This document shows, in pieces, positions 8,218 to 19,475 of a DNA stretch of 64,000 nt. The DNA is from Oceanihabitans sp. 2_MG-2023. Its GTDB lineage: Bacteria; Bacteroidota; Bacteroidia; Flavobacteriales; Flavobacteriaceae. Each line of letters begins with the position of its first letter. Position 1 is the first letter of the stretch. The notes beneath the pieces were generated by a model that worked only from the letters and a program-made list of their open reading frames with translations, did no database searches and had not been told where the DNA came from. The position numbers and the translations under genes were made by a program. The DNA lies in NCBI RefSeq assembly GCF_030547245.1, contig NZ_JAUOQT010000009.1:1-64000 (forward strand). Direction: 5' to 3'.

Positions 8218-11193
8218 TTATGCTTCTAACGTTTCTTCTTCTTCTTTTTCTTTAATCTTTAAAGCATCTGTAGCTCCTGCTTTTTTAACAGAATCGTACA
8301 TGATTGGTGTTGCAATAAACAATGAAGAATAGGTACCTACAATAACACCTACTATTAATGCAAACATAAATCCTCTAATAGAATCTCCACCAAAAATAAA
8401 GATTGCTAATAACACAACTAGTGTAGTTAAAGAGGTATTTAATGTTCTACTTAGTGTACTACTTAATGAGGCATTAATTACTTTATCAAAATCCCAAGCA
8501 GTATGCTCATTAAAGAACTCTCTAATTCTATCGAATACAACTACGGTATCATTTAAAGAGTAACCAATTACCGTTAATATTGCGGCAATAAATGCTTGGT
8601 CAATTTCCATTGTAAATGGCATGAACTTGTAAGTAAGTGAGAAAACACCTAATACAATTAATACATCATGAAATACTGCTGCTACTGCACCAAGTGAGAA
8701 TTGCCATCTTTTAAAACGGAATAAGATATATAAGAATACTACGATTAAAGATCCTAAGATTGCCCAGAAAGATGCTTTCTTAATATCATCTGCAATAGAT
8801 GGACTTACTTTATAAGACTCCATAACACCAATTTGTTTATTTTCATCGTTAAGATCTATAAATTGATCGTAACTAATGTTCGATAAATGTGGTTGTAATG
8901 CGTTGTATAATTTATGTCTTATTTCTTCATCTACTTCTGAAGAAGCTTCATTAATTTTATACTTAGTAGTAATTTTTACATCGTTACTTGTACCAATTAA
9001 CTTCGCATCTGCACTACCAAATACATCTTCTGCAGAAAGCACTCCTGAAATTTCGGATGCACTAACTGGTTGCTCGAAACGAACTTGGTAGGTTCTTCCT
9101 CCAACAAAATCTACACCTTGATCTAATTTATTTGTAAATAATGATCCTAAACTTAAAAGAATAAATATTCCAGAAATAACATAAGCAATCTTACGTTTTT
9201 TCAAGAAGTCTATATTTATGTTTCTAAATAAGTTTCTTGTTAAACCTGTAGAGAATTCTAATTTCCCTCCTTTATTAGAATACCAATCTACTAGTAATCT
9301 TGTAATAAAGATTGCTGTAAATAATGAAGTTGCAATACCAATAATTAATGTCGTTGCAAAACCTTTAATTGGTCCTGTACCAAAAACAAATAATATTAAT
9401 GCTGTTAAACCAGTTGTTACATTGGCATCTAAAATAGAAGAAAGTGCGTTTGCAAAACCATCTTTTATTGATGTAGCTTGGTCTTTACCTTTAGCTAGCT
9501 CTTCTCGAATACGCTCGAAAATAAGAACGTTTGCATCTACCGACATACCAATGGTTAATACAATACCTGCAATTCCAGGAAGCGTTAATACTGCTCCTAA
9601 ACCAGAAAGAATACCAAATATTAATAAGATGTTTAATGCCATTGCAATATCTGCAAATAGACCTGCTTTACCATAGTAGAAAACCATCCATAAAAGCACT
9701 AATGCTAATGCTATTAAAAAGGACATTTTACCACTATCGATAGCTTCTTGACCTAAAGATGGACCAACTACATCACTTTGAATAATATCTGCTCTAGCAG
9801 GCAATTTACCAGCACGTAAAACGTTTGCTAAATCGGTTGCTTCATTTAATGTAAAGTTTCCTGATATTTGAGAATTTCCACCAGCAATCGCTCCTGTTGT
9901 TACTCCAGGTGCAGAATATACTACGTTATCTAAAACAATAGCTATTTGGCTTCTTTGTGTAAAAGCTCTTCCAGTCATTTCCTCCCAGATTTTAGCACCT
10001 TTACTATTCATTTGCATACTTACAAGAGGTTTTCCTAAAGGATCATAATCTTGTCTTGCATCTACAACTACACCACCACCTAATTCTGGTACGTTTTCTC
10101 TGTTAGCTATAAGTGCGTATAAGTCTACTAACTCACTATCTCCTTTTTGTTTCCCAAATGCAAACTTTACATAACGTTGTTCTGCAGGAAGTAAGTTTCT
10201 TACTTGTGGCATATTTAAATACTCACTAATAATTTCTCTATCTGCAATATTTACTAAAGCAATTGCTGCAGGATCTTGAGAACCGATTAATTTATCTAAA
10301 AGCGGATTTGCTACTACTGCTGTAGAATCTGGATCATCTCCTAAAAGATCTGCAATTTTATCTTCTTCTGAAGTGGTTTCTTTAACTTCTTCGGTGTTTA
10401 CTTCTTTTGATTTTTCAATACTCTTAATGGTTTCATTAGCTTGTACTAGAAAGTTATTGAAAAGTGTTTTGTTGTACACATCCCAAAACTCTAATTGTGC
10501 TGTACTTTGTAATAATTTAGTAGCACGTTCTGCATCTTTAACTCCTGGTAACTCTACTAGAATACGTCCTGAGTTTCCTAAACGTTGGATATTAGGTGAT
10601 GTAACACCAAACTCATCAATACGTTTACGTAATACTTCGAAAGCAGAAACAATAGACTCATCAATTTTTCTTGAAATTACCGGTTTTACTTCTTCATCCG
10701 TCATATTTCCATCAATTTCTCCATCTAAAGCTCTAGTATAGAAAATATCTGGCGAAGCTAATTTAGTATCTCCTTTTATAGCTTCAAAAGAAGTATAAAA
10801 ATCTTCTAAATAGGTGCTTTGACTATCTTTTTGAAGTTCTGTTGCATCGTCTAATGCTTTATTAAAAATAGGATCTGTAGTATTGTTAGCTAATCCTTTT
10901 AATATGTCTTTTACAGAAACTTGTAATATTACGTTAACTCCACCTTTAAGGTCAAGTCCTAAGTTCATAGCATTTTCTTTTACCTCGTTATAGGTATATT
11001 TTGCTATTCCAATATTATAGACTTCTTGGTTCGATAATGAATCTAAATATCTGGTTTCTTTTACACTATCTCCATTTGCATAAGCAGCCGCATTGCTTTC
11101 AATACTACTGTTTTTAAATGTGAATGATAATTGGTAGATACTTACCAAACCAAACAATAGTGCAAATAATTTTACTAATCCTTTGTTTTGCAT
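8218..11193 (-). CDS. secDF: Fused protein translocase subunit SecDF
   Basis: This inner-membrane RND-type accessory of the Sec translocon uses the proton gradient to pull exported proteins across. The 991 residues hold SecD, with one N-terminal TM, the DLKGGVNVILQV motif and the P1 domain around LRKRIDEFGV. A TM block containing IGMSVDANVLIFERIREEL follows. From about residue 665 comes SecF, with GVDFVGGRTYQVRF and TVIGYSLNDTVVVFDRIRE. A D/E-rich insert at about residues 265-290 and a highly charged C-terminus (KIKEKEEEETLEA) are unremarkable for Bacteroidota. The fusion is typical of the phylum. Confidence 0.97.
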   Translation of the reverse strand: MQNKGLVKLFALLFGLVSIYQLSFTFKNSSIESNAAAYANGDSVKETRYLDSLSNQEVYNIGIAKYTYNEVKENAMNLGLDLKGGVNVILQVSVKDILKGLANNTTDPIFNKALDDATELQKDSQSTYLEDFYTSFEAIKGDTKLASPDIFYTRALDGEIDGNMTDEEVKPVISRKIDESIVSAFEVLRKRIDEFGVTSPNIQRLGNSGRILVELPGVKDAERATKLLQSTAQLEFWDVYNKTLFNNFLVQANETIKSIEKSKEVNTEEVKETTSEEDKIADLLGDDPDSTAVVANPLLDKLIGSQDPAAIALVNIADREIISEYLNMPQVRNLLPAEQRYVKFAFGKQKGDSELVDLYALIANRENVPELGGGVVVDARQDYDPLGKPLVSMQMNSKGAKIWEEMTGRAFTQRSQIAIVLDNVVYSAPGVTTGAIAGGNSQISGNFTLNEATDLANVLRAGKLPARADIIQSDVVGPSLGQEAIDSGKMSFLIALALVLLWMVFYYGKAGLFADIAMALNILLIFGILSGLGAVLTLPGIAGIVLTIGMSVDANVLIFERIREELAKGKDQATSIKDGFANALSSILDANVTTGLTALILFVFGTGPIKGFATTLIIGIATSLFTAIFITRLLVDWYSNKGGKLEFSTGLTRNLFRNINIDFLKKRKIAYVISGIFILLSLGSLFTNKLDQGVDFVGGRTYQVRFEQPVSASEISGVLSAEDVFGSADAKLIGTSNDVKITTKYKINEASSEVDEEIRHKLYNALQPHLSNISYDQFIDLNDENKQIGVMESYKVSPSIADDIKKASFWAILGSLIVVFLYILFRFKRWQFSLGAVAAVFHDVLIVLGVFSLTYKFMPFTMEIDQAFIAAILTVIGYSLNDTVVVFDRIREFFNEHTAWDFDKVINASLSSTLSRTLNTSLTTLVVLLAIFIFGGDSIRGFMFALIVGVIVGTYSSLFIATPIMYDSVKKAGATDALKIKEKEEEETLEA

Positions 11194-11228
11194 TTTAATG
11201 ATTTTTTATGGTCCATTTTTTGAACGTG

Positions 11229-11236
11229 CAAATATA
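11229..11236 (-). promoter_or_regulatory. -7 box (TATATTTG) upstream of secDF
   Basis: Read on the minus strand this matches TAnnTTTG, 35 bases before the secDF start. A matching -33 TTG is not evident. Confidence 0.45.
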
Positions 11237-11336
11237 TAGTTTACACGTAATTTTTTGACACTTTTTAATGTTTAAATAAAATTTTAGCTCGTTTACTCTT
11301 AAACACAAGTATGTCTTAAGAAGTTAATTAGCTAGT

Positions 11337-11954
11337 TTATGAAGTTTTGTTAGTATTTGGGCCTGCTCTAACTTCAGGTATTTTATACGAAGTATTATCT
11401 ATTGCAATTGCAATATTTGTATTTACTTTATAGACAACTTGTAAGTATGTGTTTAGCTTATTTACCTCTATAGGGCAAGCTGAAAAATACACATTAGGAT
11501 TAGAATAACGATCGCTTTCTAATCTAGGTTCGATAGCCACTTTACCATCAAAACCAGAATTAGCGTCCTTAGCATCCTGAATTTTATAAACATCTAGATT
11601 ATAATTTTCATTGGTTGCTGGTTTTTCAGGATGTTTTTCTTGGTTTGAAGCATAGTCTATAGCTAGCTTTTTTTCTTTGGAAAGTTTACTTTTAATACTA
11701 ACAACATCTGCATCACTATAATACGTGATTTTTAGTTGTCCGTTTTCAATTTTATGAATTTGAATATGGTTTACACCAAAATCTAACAATTGCTTTTTTA
11801 CAATTGCAACGGTGTTTTCAATTTGATTAGAAGTGATAGTAGTGTCAGAAAACTGTAGTACTATTTTCTGATTTGGCAAAGCAGATTGTTCCTTACTAAT
11901 ATAACCTAGTAAGGTAAAAGCAATAACTAAAGTACAGATGTACCACTTTTTCAT
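11337..11954 (-). CDS. Exported protein with a SecD P1-like domain, unknown function
   Basis: The 205-residue protein has an N-terminal hydrophobic anchor or signal (YICTLVIAFTLLGYIS). No named family is recognised. Residues 35-90 (core IVKKQLLDFGVNHIQIHKI) resemble the P1 region of the neighbouring SecDF (core VLRKRIDEFGVTSPNIQRL) in spacing and hydrophobic pattern. It lies directly upstream of secDF, so transcription may continue into it. A second segment, FSACPIEVNKLNTYLQVVYK, is unexplained. The similarity was noticed by eye and needs profile testing. Confidence 0.8.
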   Translation of the reverse strand: MKKWYICTLVIAFTLLGYISKEQSALPNQKIVLQFSDTTITSNQIENTVAIVKKQLLDFGVNHIQIHKIENGQLKITYYSDADVVSIKSKLSKEKKLAIDYASNQEKHPEKPATNENYNLDVYKIQDAKDANSGFDGKVAIEPRLESDRYSNPNVYFSACPIEVNKLNTYLQVVYKVNTNIAIAIDNTSYKIPEVRAGPNTNKTS

Positions 11955-11972
11955 GCGCCAAATATAAAAAAT

Positions 11973-11996
11973 AAAGACTGTATTTCTACAGTCTTT
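11973..11996 (-). terminator. Second terminator after mdh
   Basis: Perfect 10-bp stem, AAAGACTGTA with TACAGTCTTT, and a 4-base loop. On the minus strand it is followed by ATTTTTTAT. It lies between the end of mdh and the start of the SecD-like gene and backs up the hairpin at 12014-12042. Confidence 0.8.
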
Positions 11997-12013
11997 ATAT
12001 AAATATTAAATAA

Positions 12014-12042
12014 AACCTATCTGGTTTAAAACCAGACAGGTT
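12014..12042 (-). terminator. First terminator after mdh
   Basis: The stem AACCTnTCTGGTTT / AAACCAGAnAGGTT has one mismatch and a tiny loop. It begins a few bases after the mdh stop and is followed by TTTATTT on the minus strand. Confidence 0.75.
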
Positions 12043-12048
12043 GATAAA

Positions 12049-12975
12049 TTACAATTCTAGCAACCCATTAGTTGCTTTAACACCTTCAGCTGATTCAGCT
12101 AATTTTGTTTTTTCCGCATCTGTTAAGCTTATTTCAACAATTTTTTCAATTCCATTAGCACCTAATACACAAGGAACACCAATAGATAAATCGCTTAACC
12201 CAAATTCTCCGTCTAATAAAGCAGAACAAGGAAAAATCTTTTTAGTATCGCAAGCAATTGCTTGTACCATTGCAGATACAGCTGCTCCTGGAGCGTACCA
12301 AGCAGAAGTACCTAATAAACCGGTAAGTGTTGCACCACCAACTTTAGTATCTTGTACTACTTGATCCATTCTTTCTTCCGATAAAAACTCAGAAACTTTT
12401 ACACTATTTCTTGCAGCTTTACCTATTAATGGTACCATACCTTTATCGCTATGTCCACCAATCACCATTCCGTCCACATCAGAAATTGGAGCTCCTAATG
12501 CTTCTGCTAATCTGTATTTAAAACGAGCAGAATCTAAAGCGCCACCCATTCCTATAATTTTATTTTTTGCTAAACCTGTAGTTTTATGTACTAAGTAAGT
12601 CATTGTATCCATTGGGTTACTTACCACAATAATGATTGTATTTGGCGAATGTTCTATTAAGCTAGAAGATACCATTTTTACAATTCCTGCATTAATACCA
12701 ATTAACTCTTCACGAGTCATACCTGGTTTTCTTGGAATACCTGAAGTAATTACACAAACATCAGATCCTGCTGTTTTAGAATAATCATTAGTACTTCCTG
12801 TTATTTTAGTGTCGAAATTATTTAATGATGCAGTTTGCATTAGATCCATTGCTTTACCTTCTGCAAAACCTTCTTTAATGTCTAAGATTACTACTTCGCT
12901 AGCAAAGTCTTTAATAGCAATATATTCTGCACAACTTGCACCTACTGCTCCTGCTCCTACTACTGTTACTTTCAT
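12049..12975 (-). CDS. mdh: Malate dehydrogenase (LDH-like type)
   Basis: This TCA-cycle enzyme interconverts malate and oxaloacetate with NAD. It has 308 residues. The Rossmann motif is VVGAGAVGASCAEY at the N-terminus, and the acidic residue at the end of beta-2 (VVILDIKEG) favours NAD over NADP. Substrate arginines lie in GIPRKPGMTREE, and the catalytic His in MVIGGHSDKGMVPLIG. The length and motifs match the LDH-like MDH class of Bacteroidota. It is monocistronic, with two consecutive terminators downstream. Confidence 0.96.
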   Translation of the reverse strand: MKVTVVGAGAVGASCAEYIAIKDFASEVVILDIKEGFAEGKAMDLMQTASLNNFDTKITGSTNDYSKTAGSDVCVITSGIPRKPGMTREELIGINAGIVKMVSSSLIEHSPNTIIIVVSNPMDTMTYLVHKTTGLAKNKIIGMGGALDSARFKYRLAEALGAPISDVDGMVIGGHSDKGMVPLIGKAARNSVKVSEFLSEERMDQVVQDTKVGGATLTGLLGTSAWYAPGAAVSAMVQAIACDTKKIFPCSALLDGEFGLSDLSIGVPCVLGANGIEKIVEISLTDAEKTKLAESAEGVKATNGLLEL

Positions 12976-13040
12976 TTTTTATATATTTTGTTTGTGTTGA
13001 ATTTTATAACTGTAAAATTAATACTTTATATTGAATTTTA

Positions 13041-13877
13041 CTATAAACCAAACCAGCTTTTACGTACTTGATATGGATAGCGTTCATAAATAGAGTTATC
13101 TTCGTACATAATATCATCATTTATAAAATCTTCTTTTGCTTCTTTAAACTTAAGCTCTGCTTTATCTCCCTCTCCTATCCTAGCTAAACATATTGCTTGA
13201 TAAAATTTCACGTCGCTAAATTTTGGTTGCAGTAGTAATGCTTCATCGAATATTTTAATTGCTTCTTTGTAGTTATTTAATTCGTAATTCGCAATTCCTA
13301 AGTACATTAAATCGTTAAAATGAATCCACTCTTCGCCGTCTTCTTTAACGGATTGGGCGATACTTTTTTCAAAAAAAACTTTAGCCGTTTCAAATTCGTT
13401 TAATTGTAAATAACATAAGCCTAAATAAAAATAATAGGAATGATCCATGACATACGATTCTCCATTTAATTCTAAAGCCTTATTAAAATCTACAATGGCA
13501 TCTTTATAATTTTTAGAAAATATACATTTCATAAAAGCCATATAATCTAACCATTTCACCGGATTTAATGCTGCTGCTTTTTCTAAGTATGGTAAGCCAA
13601 GTTCATCTTTATTTTCTTTATACAGAGGCATAGCTCTTTGTTGGTAGAGATACGCCATATTGGGATTTTTAATTATTGCAGAATCTAAAAATTTTCGTCT
13701 TGCTTCAGAGTTTAACCCAAATTGGTAGGATTCTTTTACTATCGCTGTTGCAATAGAATCGGATTTAAAATCGACTTTAACTTCTATTTCACTTTTTTGC
13801 TGTTCTTTATTATTACAATTAAAAAACAAAAGACATATAACTATAAAACCGCAATATTTTTTTTTTAAGTACAACAT
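13041..13877 (-). CDS. TPR-repeat lipoprotein
   Basis: The 278-residue protein has a lipoprotein-type signal (FIVICLLFFNCNNKEQ; lipobox Cys21). The mature part consists of tetratricopeptide repeats from about residue 80. Clear units include YLYQQRAMPLYKENKDELGL, YLGLCYLQLNEFETAKVFFE, YLGIANYELNNYKEAIKIFD and FYQAICLARIGEGDKAELKF. TPR lipoproteins act as periplasmic or outer-membrane scaffolds; no partner is suggested here. It sits between gyrB and mdh with its own reading direction and no overlap. Confidence 0.9.
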   Translation of the reverse strand: MLYLKKKYCGFIVICLLFFNCNNKEQQKSEIEVKVDFKSDSIATAIVKESYQFGLNSEARRKFLDSAIIKNPNMAYLYQQRAMPLYKENKDELGLPYLEKAAALNPVKWLDYMAFMKCIFSKNYKDAIVDFNKALELNGESYVMDHSYYFYLGLCYLQLNEFETAKVFFEKSIAQSVKEDGEEWIHFNDLMYLGIANYELNNYKEAIKIFDEALLLQPKFSDVKFYQAICLARIGEGDKAELKFKEAKEDFINDDIMYEDNSIYERYPYQVRKSWFGL

Positions 13878-13895
13878 ATATATTAGATTAAAAAA

Positions 13896-13927
13896 AAACC
13901 TGTAAGGTTGTGAAACTTTACAGGTTT
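13896..13927 (-). terminator. Terminator after gyrB
   Basis: Stem AAACCTGTAA (13896-13905) with TTACAGGTTT (13918-13927). On the minus strand it is followed by a run of T's (A's at 13891-13898 on the plus strand). Confidence 0.85.
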
Positions 13928-13949
13928 AAATTATTAAAATAGAAATGAA

Positions 13950-15908
<1,959 letters not shown>

Positions 15909-15980
15909 TTATTTTTAGGCTCTTTTTCTATTGTTTGAAGCATAAAAAAAGACGCTTTACAGCATCCTTTTGAATACAAC

Positions 15981-16010
15981 CAAAGATACGAAATAAAAAA
16001 CGTTTTTCAA
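15981..16010 (-). promoter_or_regulatory. gyrB promoter (TTG-N19-TATCTTTG)
   Basis: On the minus strand a -33 TTG (16010-16008) is separated by exactly 19 bases from the -7 box TATCTTTG (15988-15981). This is the best match to the Bacteroidota primary-sigma consensus in the window. The start codon is about 80 bases downstream, leaving a sizeable 5' leader. Confidence 0.75.
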
Positions 16011-16140
16011 GGGTTTTTAAGCACAGTGACTAAAAATTATTAACATTTGTTAATTAACAGAAAAGCCCTTAAATCGCTTAAAAAGCGCTTTAAAAAAGAT
16101 TTTAGTGTTTTTATTTATTAAAAAATATTCGCAAAAAATA

Positions 16141-16164
16141 AAAACCTCGCAGAAGCGAGGTTTT
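16141..16164 (-). terminator. Terminator after asnB
   Basis: Perfect stem AAAACCTCGC with GCGAGGTTTT and an AGAA loop. On the minus strand it continues into TTTTATTTTTTG. Confidence 0.9.
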
Positions 16165-16207
16165 AAAGTCTATAAAGTATCCTTTTTATATGGAAATAGA
16201 TGTAAAA

Positions 16208-17881
16208 CTAAGAGGTTGCATACGATTTATCATGCACGTTAGCTATTGCACGACCAGAAGGTTCGTTCATGTTCTTAAATGCTTCGTCCCATTCTAAAGC
16301 AGTTGCTGTACTACAAGCTACACTTGCTTCTTGAGGCACACTTAGAGCTGCTGCATCACTAGGGAAGTGTCCTTCAAAAATAGAACGATAATAAAACTCT
16401 TCCTTATTTTGAGGTGTTTGAATTGGGAAACGGAATTTTGCATTTTCCATTTGCTCATCAGAAACTTCTTTTTCAACCACTTCTTTTAAAGTGTCAATCC
16501 AACTGTAACCAACCCCATCGCTAAACTGTTCTTTTTGTCTCCAAGCTACACTTTCTGGTAACATATCTTCAAATGCTTTACGAATCACCCATTTTTCCAT
16601 ACGTTCTCCATTAATCATTTTGTCTTGTGGGTTGATACGCATAGCAACGTCCATAAATTCTTTATCTAAAAATGGTACACGACCTTCAATTCCCCAAGCA
16701 GCTAAACTTTTGTTGGCTCTTAAGCAATCGTACATGTGTAATTTATCTAATTTACGTACTGTTTCTTCATGAAATTCTTGTGCATTTGGTGCTTTATGGA
16801 AATATAAATAGCCTCCAAAAATCTCATCAGCTCCTTCTCCAGAAAGTACCATTTTAATTCCCATCGACTTAATAACTCTTGCCATCAAATACATTGGTGT
16901 ACTAGAACGAATAGTAGTAATATCGTAGGTTTCAATGTTATAAATAACATCTTTAATAGCATCTAGACCTTCTTGAATAGTAAATTTTATTTCGTGATGA
17001 ACGGTTCCAATATGATCTGCAACTTTTTGTGCAGCAGCTAAATCTGGAGAACCTTCTAATCCTACAGAAAAACTATGTAATTGTGGGTACCAAGCATCTG
17101 ACGTATCATCACTTTCAATTCGTTTTTGCGCATATTTTTTAGCTATTGCCGAAGTTACTGAAGAATCTAACCCACCAGATAATAACACCCCATAAGGCAC
17201 ATCGCTCATTAACTGTCTATGTACTGCAGCTTCTAAAGCTTCTTTAACTTCTGCAATACTAGTTTCGTTTTCTTTTACTGCTTCATATTCACTCCAATCT
17301 CTATTGTACCATTTTACAAACTTTCCATCTGTACTAGACATATAGTGCCCAGGAGGAAACAATTCAATTTTAGTACAAGTTCCTTCTAAAGCTTTTAACT
17401 CGGAAGCAACATAGAATGTTCCGTTTTGATCCCAACCAATATATAAAGGAATAATCCCCATATGATCACGAGCTATAAAATACTCATCCTTTTCAACATC
17501 ATAAATTGCAAAACCGAAGATACCATTCATTTCATCTACAAAGTCAACTCCTTTTTCTTGGTATAATGCTAAAATAACTTCGCAATCACTTTGTGTTTGA
17601 AAATTATATTTCCCTTCAAATTGCTTACGTAATGCTCTGTGGTTATAGATTTCTCCATTTGCAGCTAACACCAATTTATTATCTGGACTAAATAATGGTT
17701 GTTTACCAGAAGCTGGATCGACAATTGCCAAACGCTCATGTGCAAGAATTGCTTTATCGTCACTATAAATTCCAGACCAGTCTGGTCCTCGATGACGAAT
17801 CGTTTTAGACATTTCTAAAACCTGAGGTCTTAAATCTTCACTTTTTTGTTTTAGGTCGAAAGCACATACAATTCCACACAT
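16208..17881 (-). CDS. asnB: Asparagine synthetase B (glutamine-hydrolysing)
   Basis: This enzyme makes asparagine from aspartate, ATP and glutamine. It has 557 residues, close to E. coli AsnB. The N-terminal nucleophile is intact (MCGIVCAF, Cys2 exposed after Met removal), followed by the glutaminase motifs RHRGPDWSG and NGEIYNHR. The synthetase domain has the PP-loop YGVLLSGGLDSSVTSAIA and the later SGEGADEIFGGY. The gene is monocistronic, with a strong terminator downstream. A near-match -7 box (CATATTTG on the minus strand, about 17930) may drive it. Confidence 0.97.
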   Translation of the reverse strand: MCGIVCAFDLKQKSEDLRPQVLEMSKTIRHRGPDWSGIYSDDKAILAHERLAIVDPASGKQPLFSPDNKLVLAANGEIYNHRALRKQFEGKYNFQTQSDCEVILALYQEKGVDFVDEMNGIFGFAIYDVEKDEYFIARDHMGIIPLYIGWDQNGTFYVASELKALEGTCTKIELFPPGHYMSSTDGKFVKWYNRDWSEYEAVKENETSIAEVKEALEAAVHRQLMSDVPYGVLLSGGLDSSVTSAIAKKYAQKRIESDDTSDAWYPQLHSFSVGLEGSPDLAAAQKVADHIGTVHHEIKFTIQEGLDAIKDVIYNIETYDITTIRSSTPMYLMARVIKSMGIKMVLSGEGADEIFGGYLYFHKAPNAQEFHEETVRKLDKLHMYDCLRANKSLAAWGIEGRVPFLDKEFMDVAMRINPQDKMINGERMEKWVIRKAFEDMLPESVAWRQKEQFSDGVGYSWIDTLKEVVEKEVSDEQMENAKFRFPIQTPQNKEEFYYRSIFEGHFPSDAAALSVPQEASVACSTATALEWDEAFKNMNEPSGRAIANVHDKSYATS

Positions 17882-18151
17882 AACTTATATCTTTTATTTT
17901 TTTTATTCCTTATTATTATAATTACTGAGACAAATATGCGAATGTTGTTTCATACTACAAACACAAAATGAAAAAATGATTACAATTTAAAACTTAATAT
18001 ACGAATATTCCATAAAAATGAAACAGAATAAAAGATTTACACTATTATTTTTTATTAATCTGTAAACTTTTACTTTCTAAAACGACTTTAATCTTGATTT
18101 ACTACTTTATTAGTATGTCTTAAACAATTCACAAAAACAAAAAAACAAATT

Positions 18152-18697
18152 ATGAAAACTCAAACAGGACTTTCAACAATCATTATGGCATTTTTAATGT
18201 TATTCACTTTTAATCTAAACGCACAAGATTTTACTGGATTAGACAAAAGCCCAATGGATGCAGCATACTTTCCTAGTAGCCATAAAGAAGCGAACAAATT
18301 AATAAAAGTAGTTTATAGTAGACCACAACTAAAAGAAAGAAGCTTAGAGAAGCTTGCTCCTAATGGTAAAGTTTGGCGTACTGGAGCAAATGAGGCTGCA
18401 GAAATCACACTATACAAAGACATGAAACTTGGAAACACTCTAATTAAAGCTGGCACCTACTCTTTAGCAACTATTCCTGGAGAAAAAGAATGGACAATTA
18501 TTATAAATTCCGATTTAAATGCTTGGGGAAGTTATTCTTATAAAGAAGCCAATGACGTAGCAAGAATATCAGTTCCTGTTGGATCTAGCGAAAAAACTAT
18601 AGAAGCTTTCTCTATTGCTTTTAATGAAGCTAAAACTGGAGTAGACATGTATTTAGGTTGGGACAAAGTTGTTGTAAAAGTTCCTTTTAGTCTTTAA
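18152..18697 (+). CDS. DUF2911 family secreted protein
   Basis: The 181-residue protein has a signal peptide (MAFLMLFTFNLNAQ). The mature part is a DUF2911 domain, recognised by VVYSRPQLKERSLEKLAPNG, VWRTGANEAAEITLYKD and IKAGTYSLATIPGEKEWTII. The family is abundant in Bacteroidota, is predicted to be periplasmic, and has no established function. It stands alone and converges on queE across a shared terminator. Confidence 0.92.
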   Translation: MKTQTGLSTIIMAFLMLFTFNLNAQDFTGLDKSPMDAAYFPSSHKEANKLIKVVYSRPQLKERSLEKLAPNGKVWRTGANEAAEITLYKDMKLGNTLIKAGTYSLATIPGEKEWTIIINSDLNAWGSYSYKEANDVARISVPVGSSEKTIEAFSIAFNEAKTGVDMYLGWDKVVVKVPFSL

Positions 18698-18713
18698 AAA
18701 CTAAATCCTTTAT

Positions 18714-18748
18714 AAAAAAAGCGCCTTGATTTTCAAGGCGCTTTTTTT
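18714..18748. terminator. Bidirectional terminator between DUF2911 gene and queE
   Basis: Perfect 9-bp GC-rich stem, GCGCCTTGA (18721-18729) with TCAAGGCGC (18733-18741). Seven A's precede it and seven T's follow. The queE stop codon overlaps the final T tract. Confidence 0.95.
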
Positions 18749-19379
18749 ATGGTATATTTAAATATTTATGTGTCTGTAGGGAAACTTTCCATTTTGGGTT
18801 ATTCATTACGTAATCTACAATTTGCGGAACCACTTTATCTCTTTTACTCCATTCTGGTTGCAAATACAAAATACAATCTTTATTTACTTTAGCTGCTTGC
18901 TCTTCGGCAAACTTAAAATCATCTTTATTATAAATAATACATTTTAATTCGTGTGCTTGTGCGTATACTTCTTCTGTAGGGAGTTTATTCTTTTTTGGCG
19001 AAAGGCAAATCCAATCCCAAATACCGGTAAGCTTATACGCTCCAGAAGTTTCAATATGTACTTGTAGCCCTTTTTCTTTTAACGCATTAGTTAACGGATT
19101 CATATTCCACATTAAAGGCTCACCTCCAGTAACCACAATTGTTTTACTATACTTTGCAGCATTTTCTGCTATCTTTAATGTTTCGGTAGCAGGATGTAAT
19201 TCTGGCAACCAGCTTTCTTTTACATCACACCAATGGCAACCAACATCGCAACCACCAATTCTCACAAAATACGCAGCAGTTCCTTTATAGAAACCTTCTC
19301 CTTGAATCGTATAAAACTCCTCCATTAAAGGCAATAACAACCCTTTATCTAGCAACTCTTGTCTTTCACTTCTTGTCAT
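18747..19379 (-). CDS. queE: 7-carboxy-7-deazaguanine synthase
   Basis: This radical-SAM enzyme of queuosine biosynthesis converts 6-carboxytetrahydropterin to 7-carboxy-7-deazaguanine. It has 210 residues. FYTIQGEGFYKGTAAYFVRI is the family start, followed by the cluster-binding cysteines in CDVGCHWCD (CX3CX2C) and VVTGGEPLMWN. I use the ATG at 19379; an in-frame TTG three codons upstream is less likely. QueC and QueD are not in the window. FolE at 1308 could supply the upstream pterin precursor. Confidence 0.93.
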   Translation of the reverse strand: MTRSERQELLDKGLLLPLMEEFYTIQGEGFYKGTAAYFVRIGGCDVGCHWCDVKESWLPELHPATETLKIAENAAKYSKTIVVTGGEPLMWNMNPLTNALKEKGLQVHIETSGAYKLTGIWDWICLSPKKNKLPTEEVYAQAHELKCIIYNKDDFKFAEEQAAKVNKDCILYLQPEWSKRDKVVPQIVDYVMNNPKWKVSLQTHKYLNIP

Positions 19380-19475
19380 AGCTTGCAAAGATAGTTTATT
19401 ATCATGTAAGTTTTAATATTTCCATTTTATAGTTGATTAAATTTACACTATTTTTATGCAAATTTTAAGCATATT

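Noticed and set aside
9218-9676. Antisense 152-residue open frame opposite secDF
   Set aside because: A shadow of secDF; no promoter or domain support.
15950-15975. Third copy of the structured RNA (CAGCATCCTTTTG before gyrB)
   Set aside because: It shares only the word GCATCCTTTTG; there is no GCGTTAAGGATTG block, no AAAGCCTG block and no closing stem.
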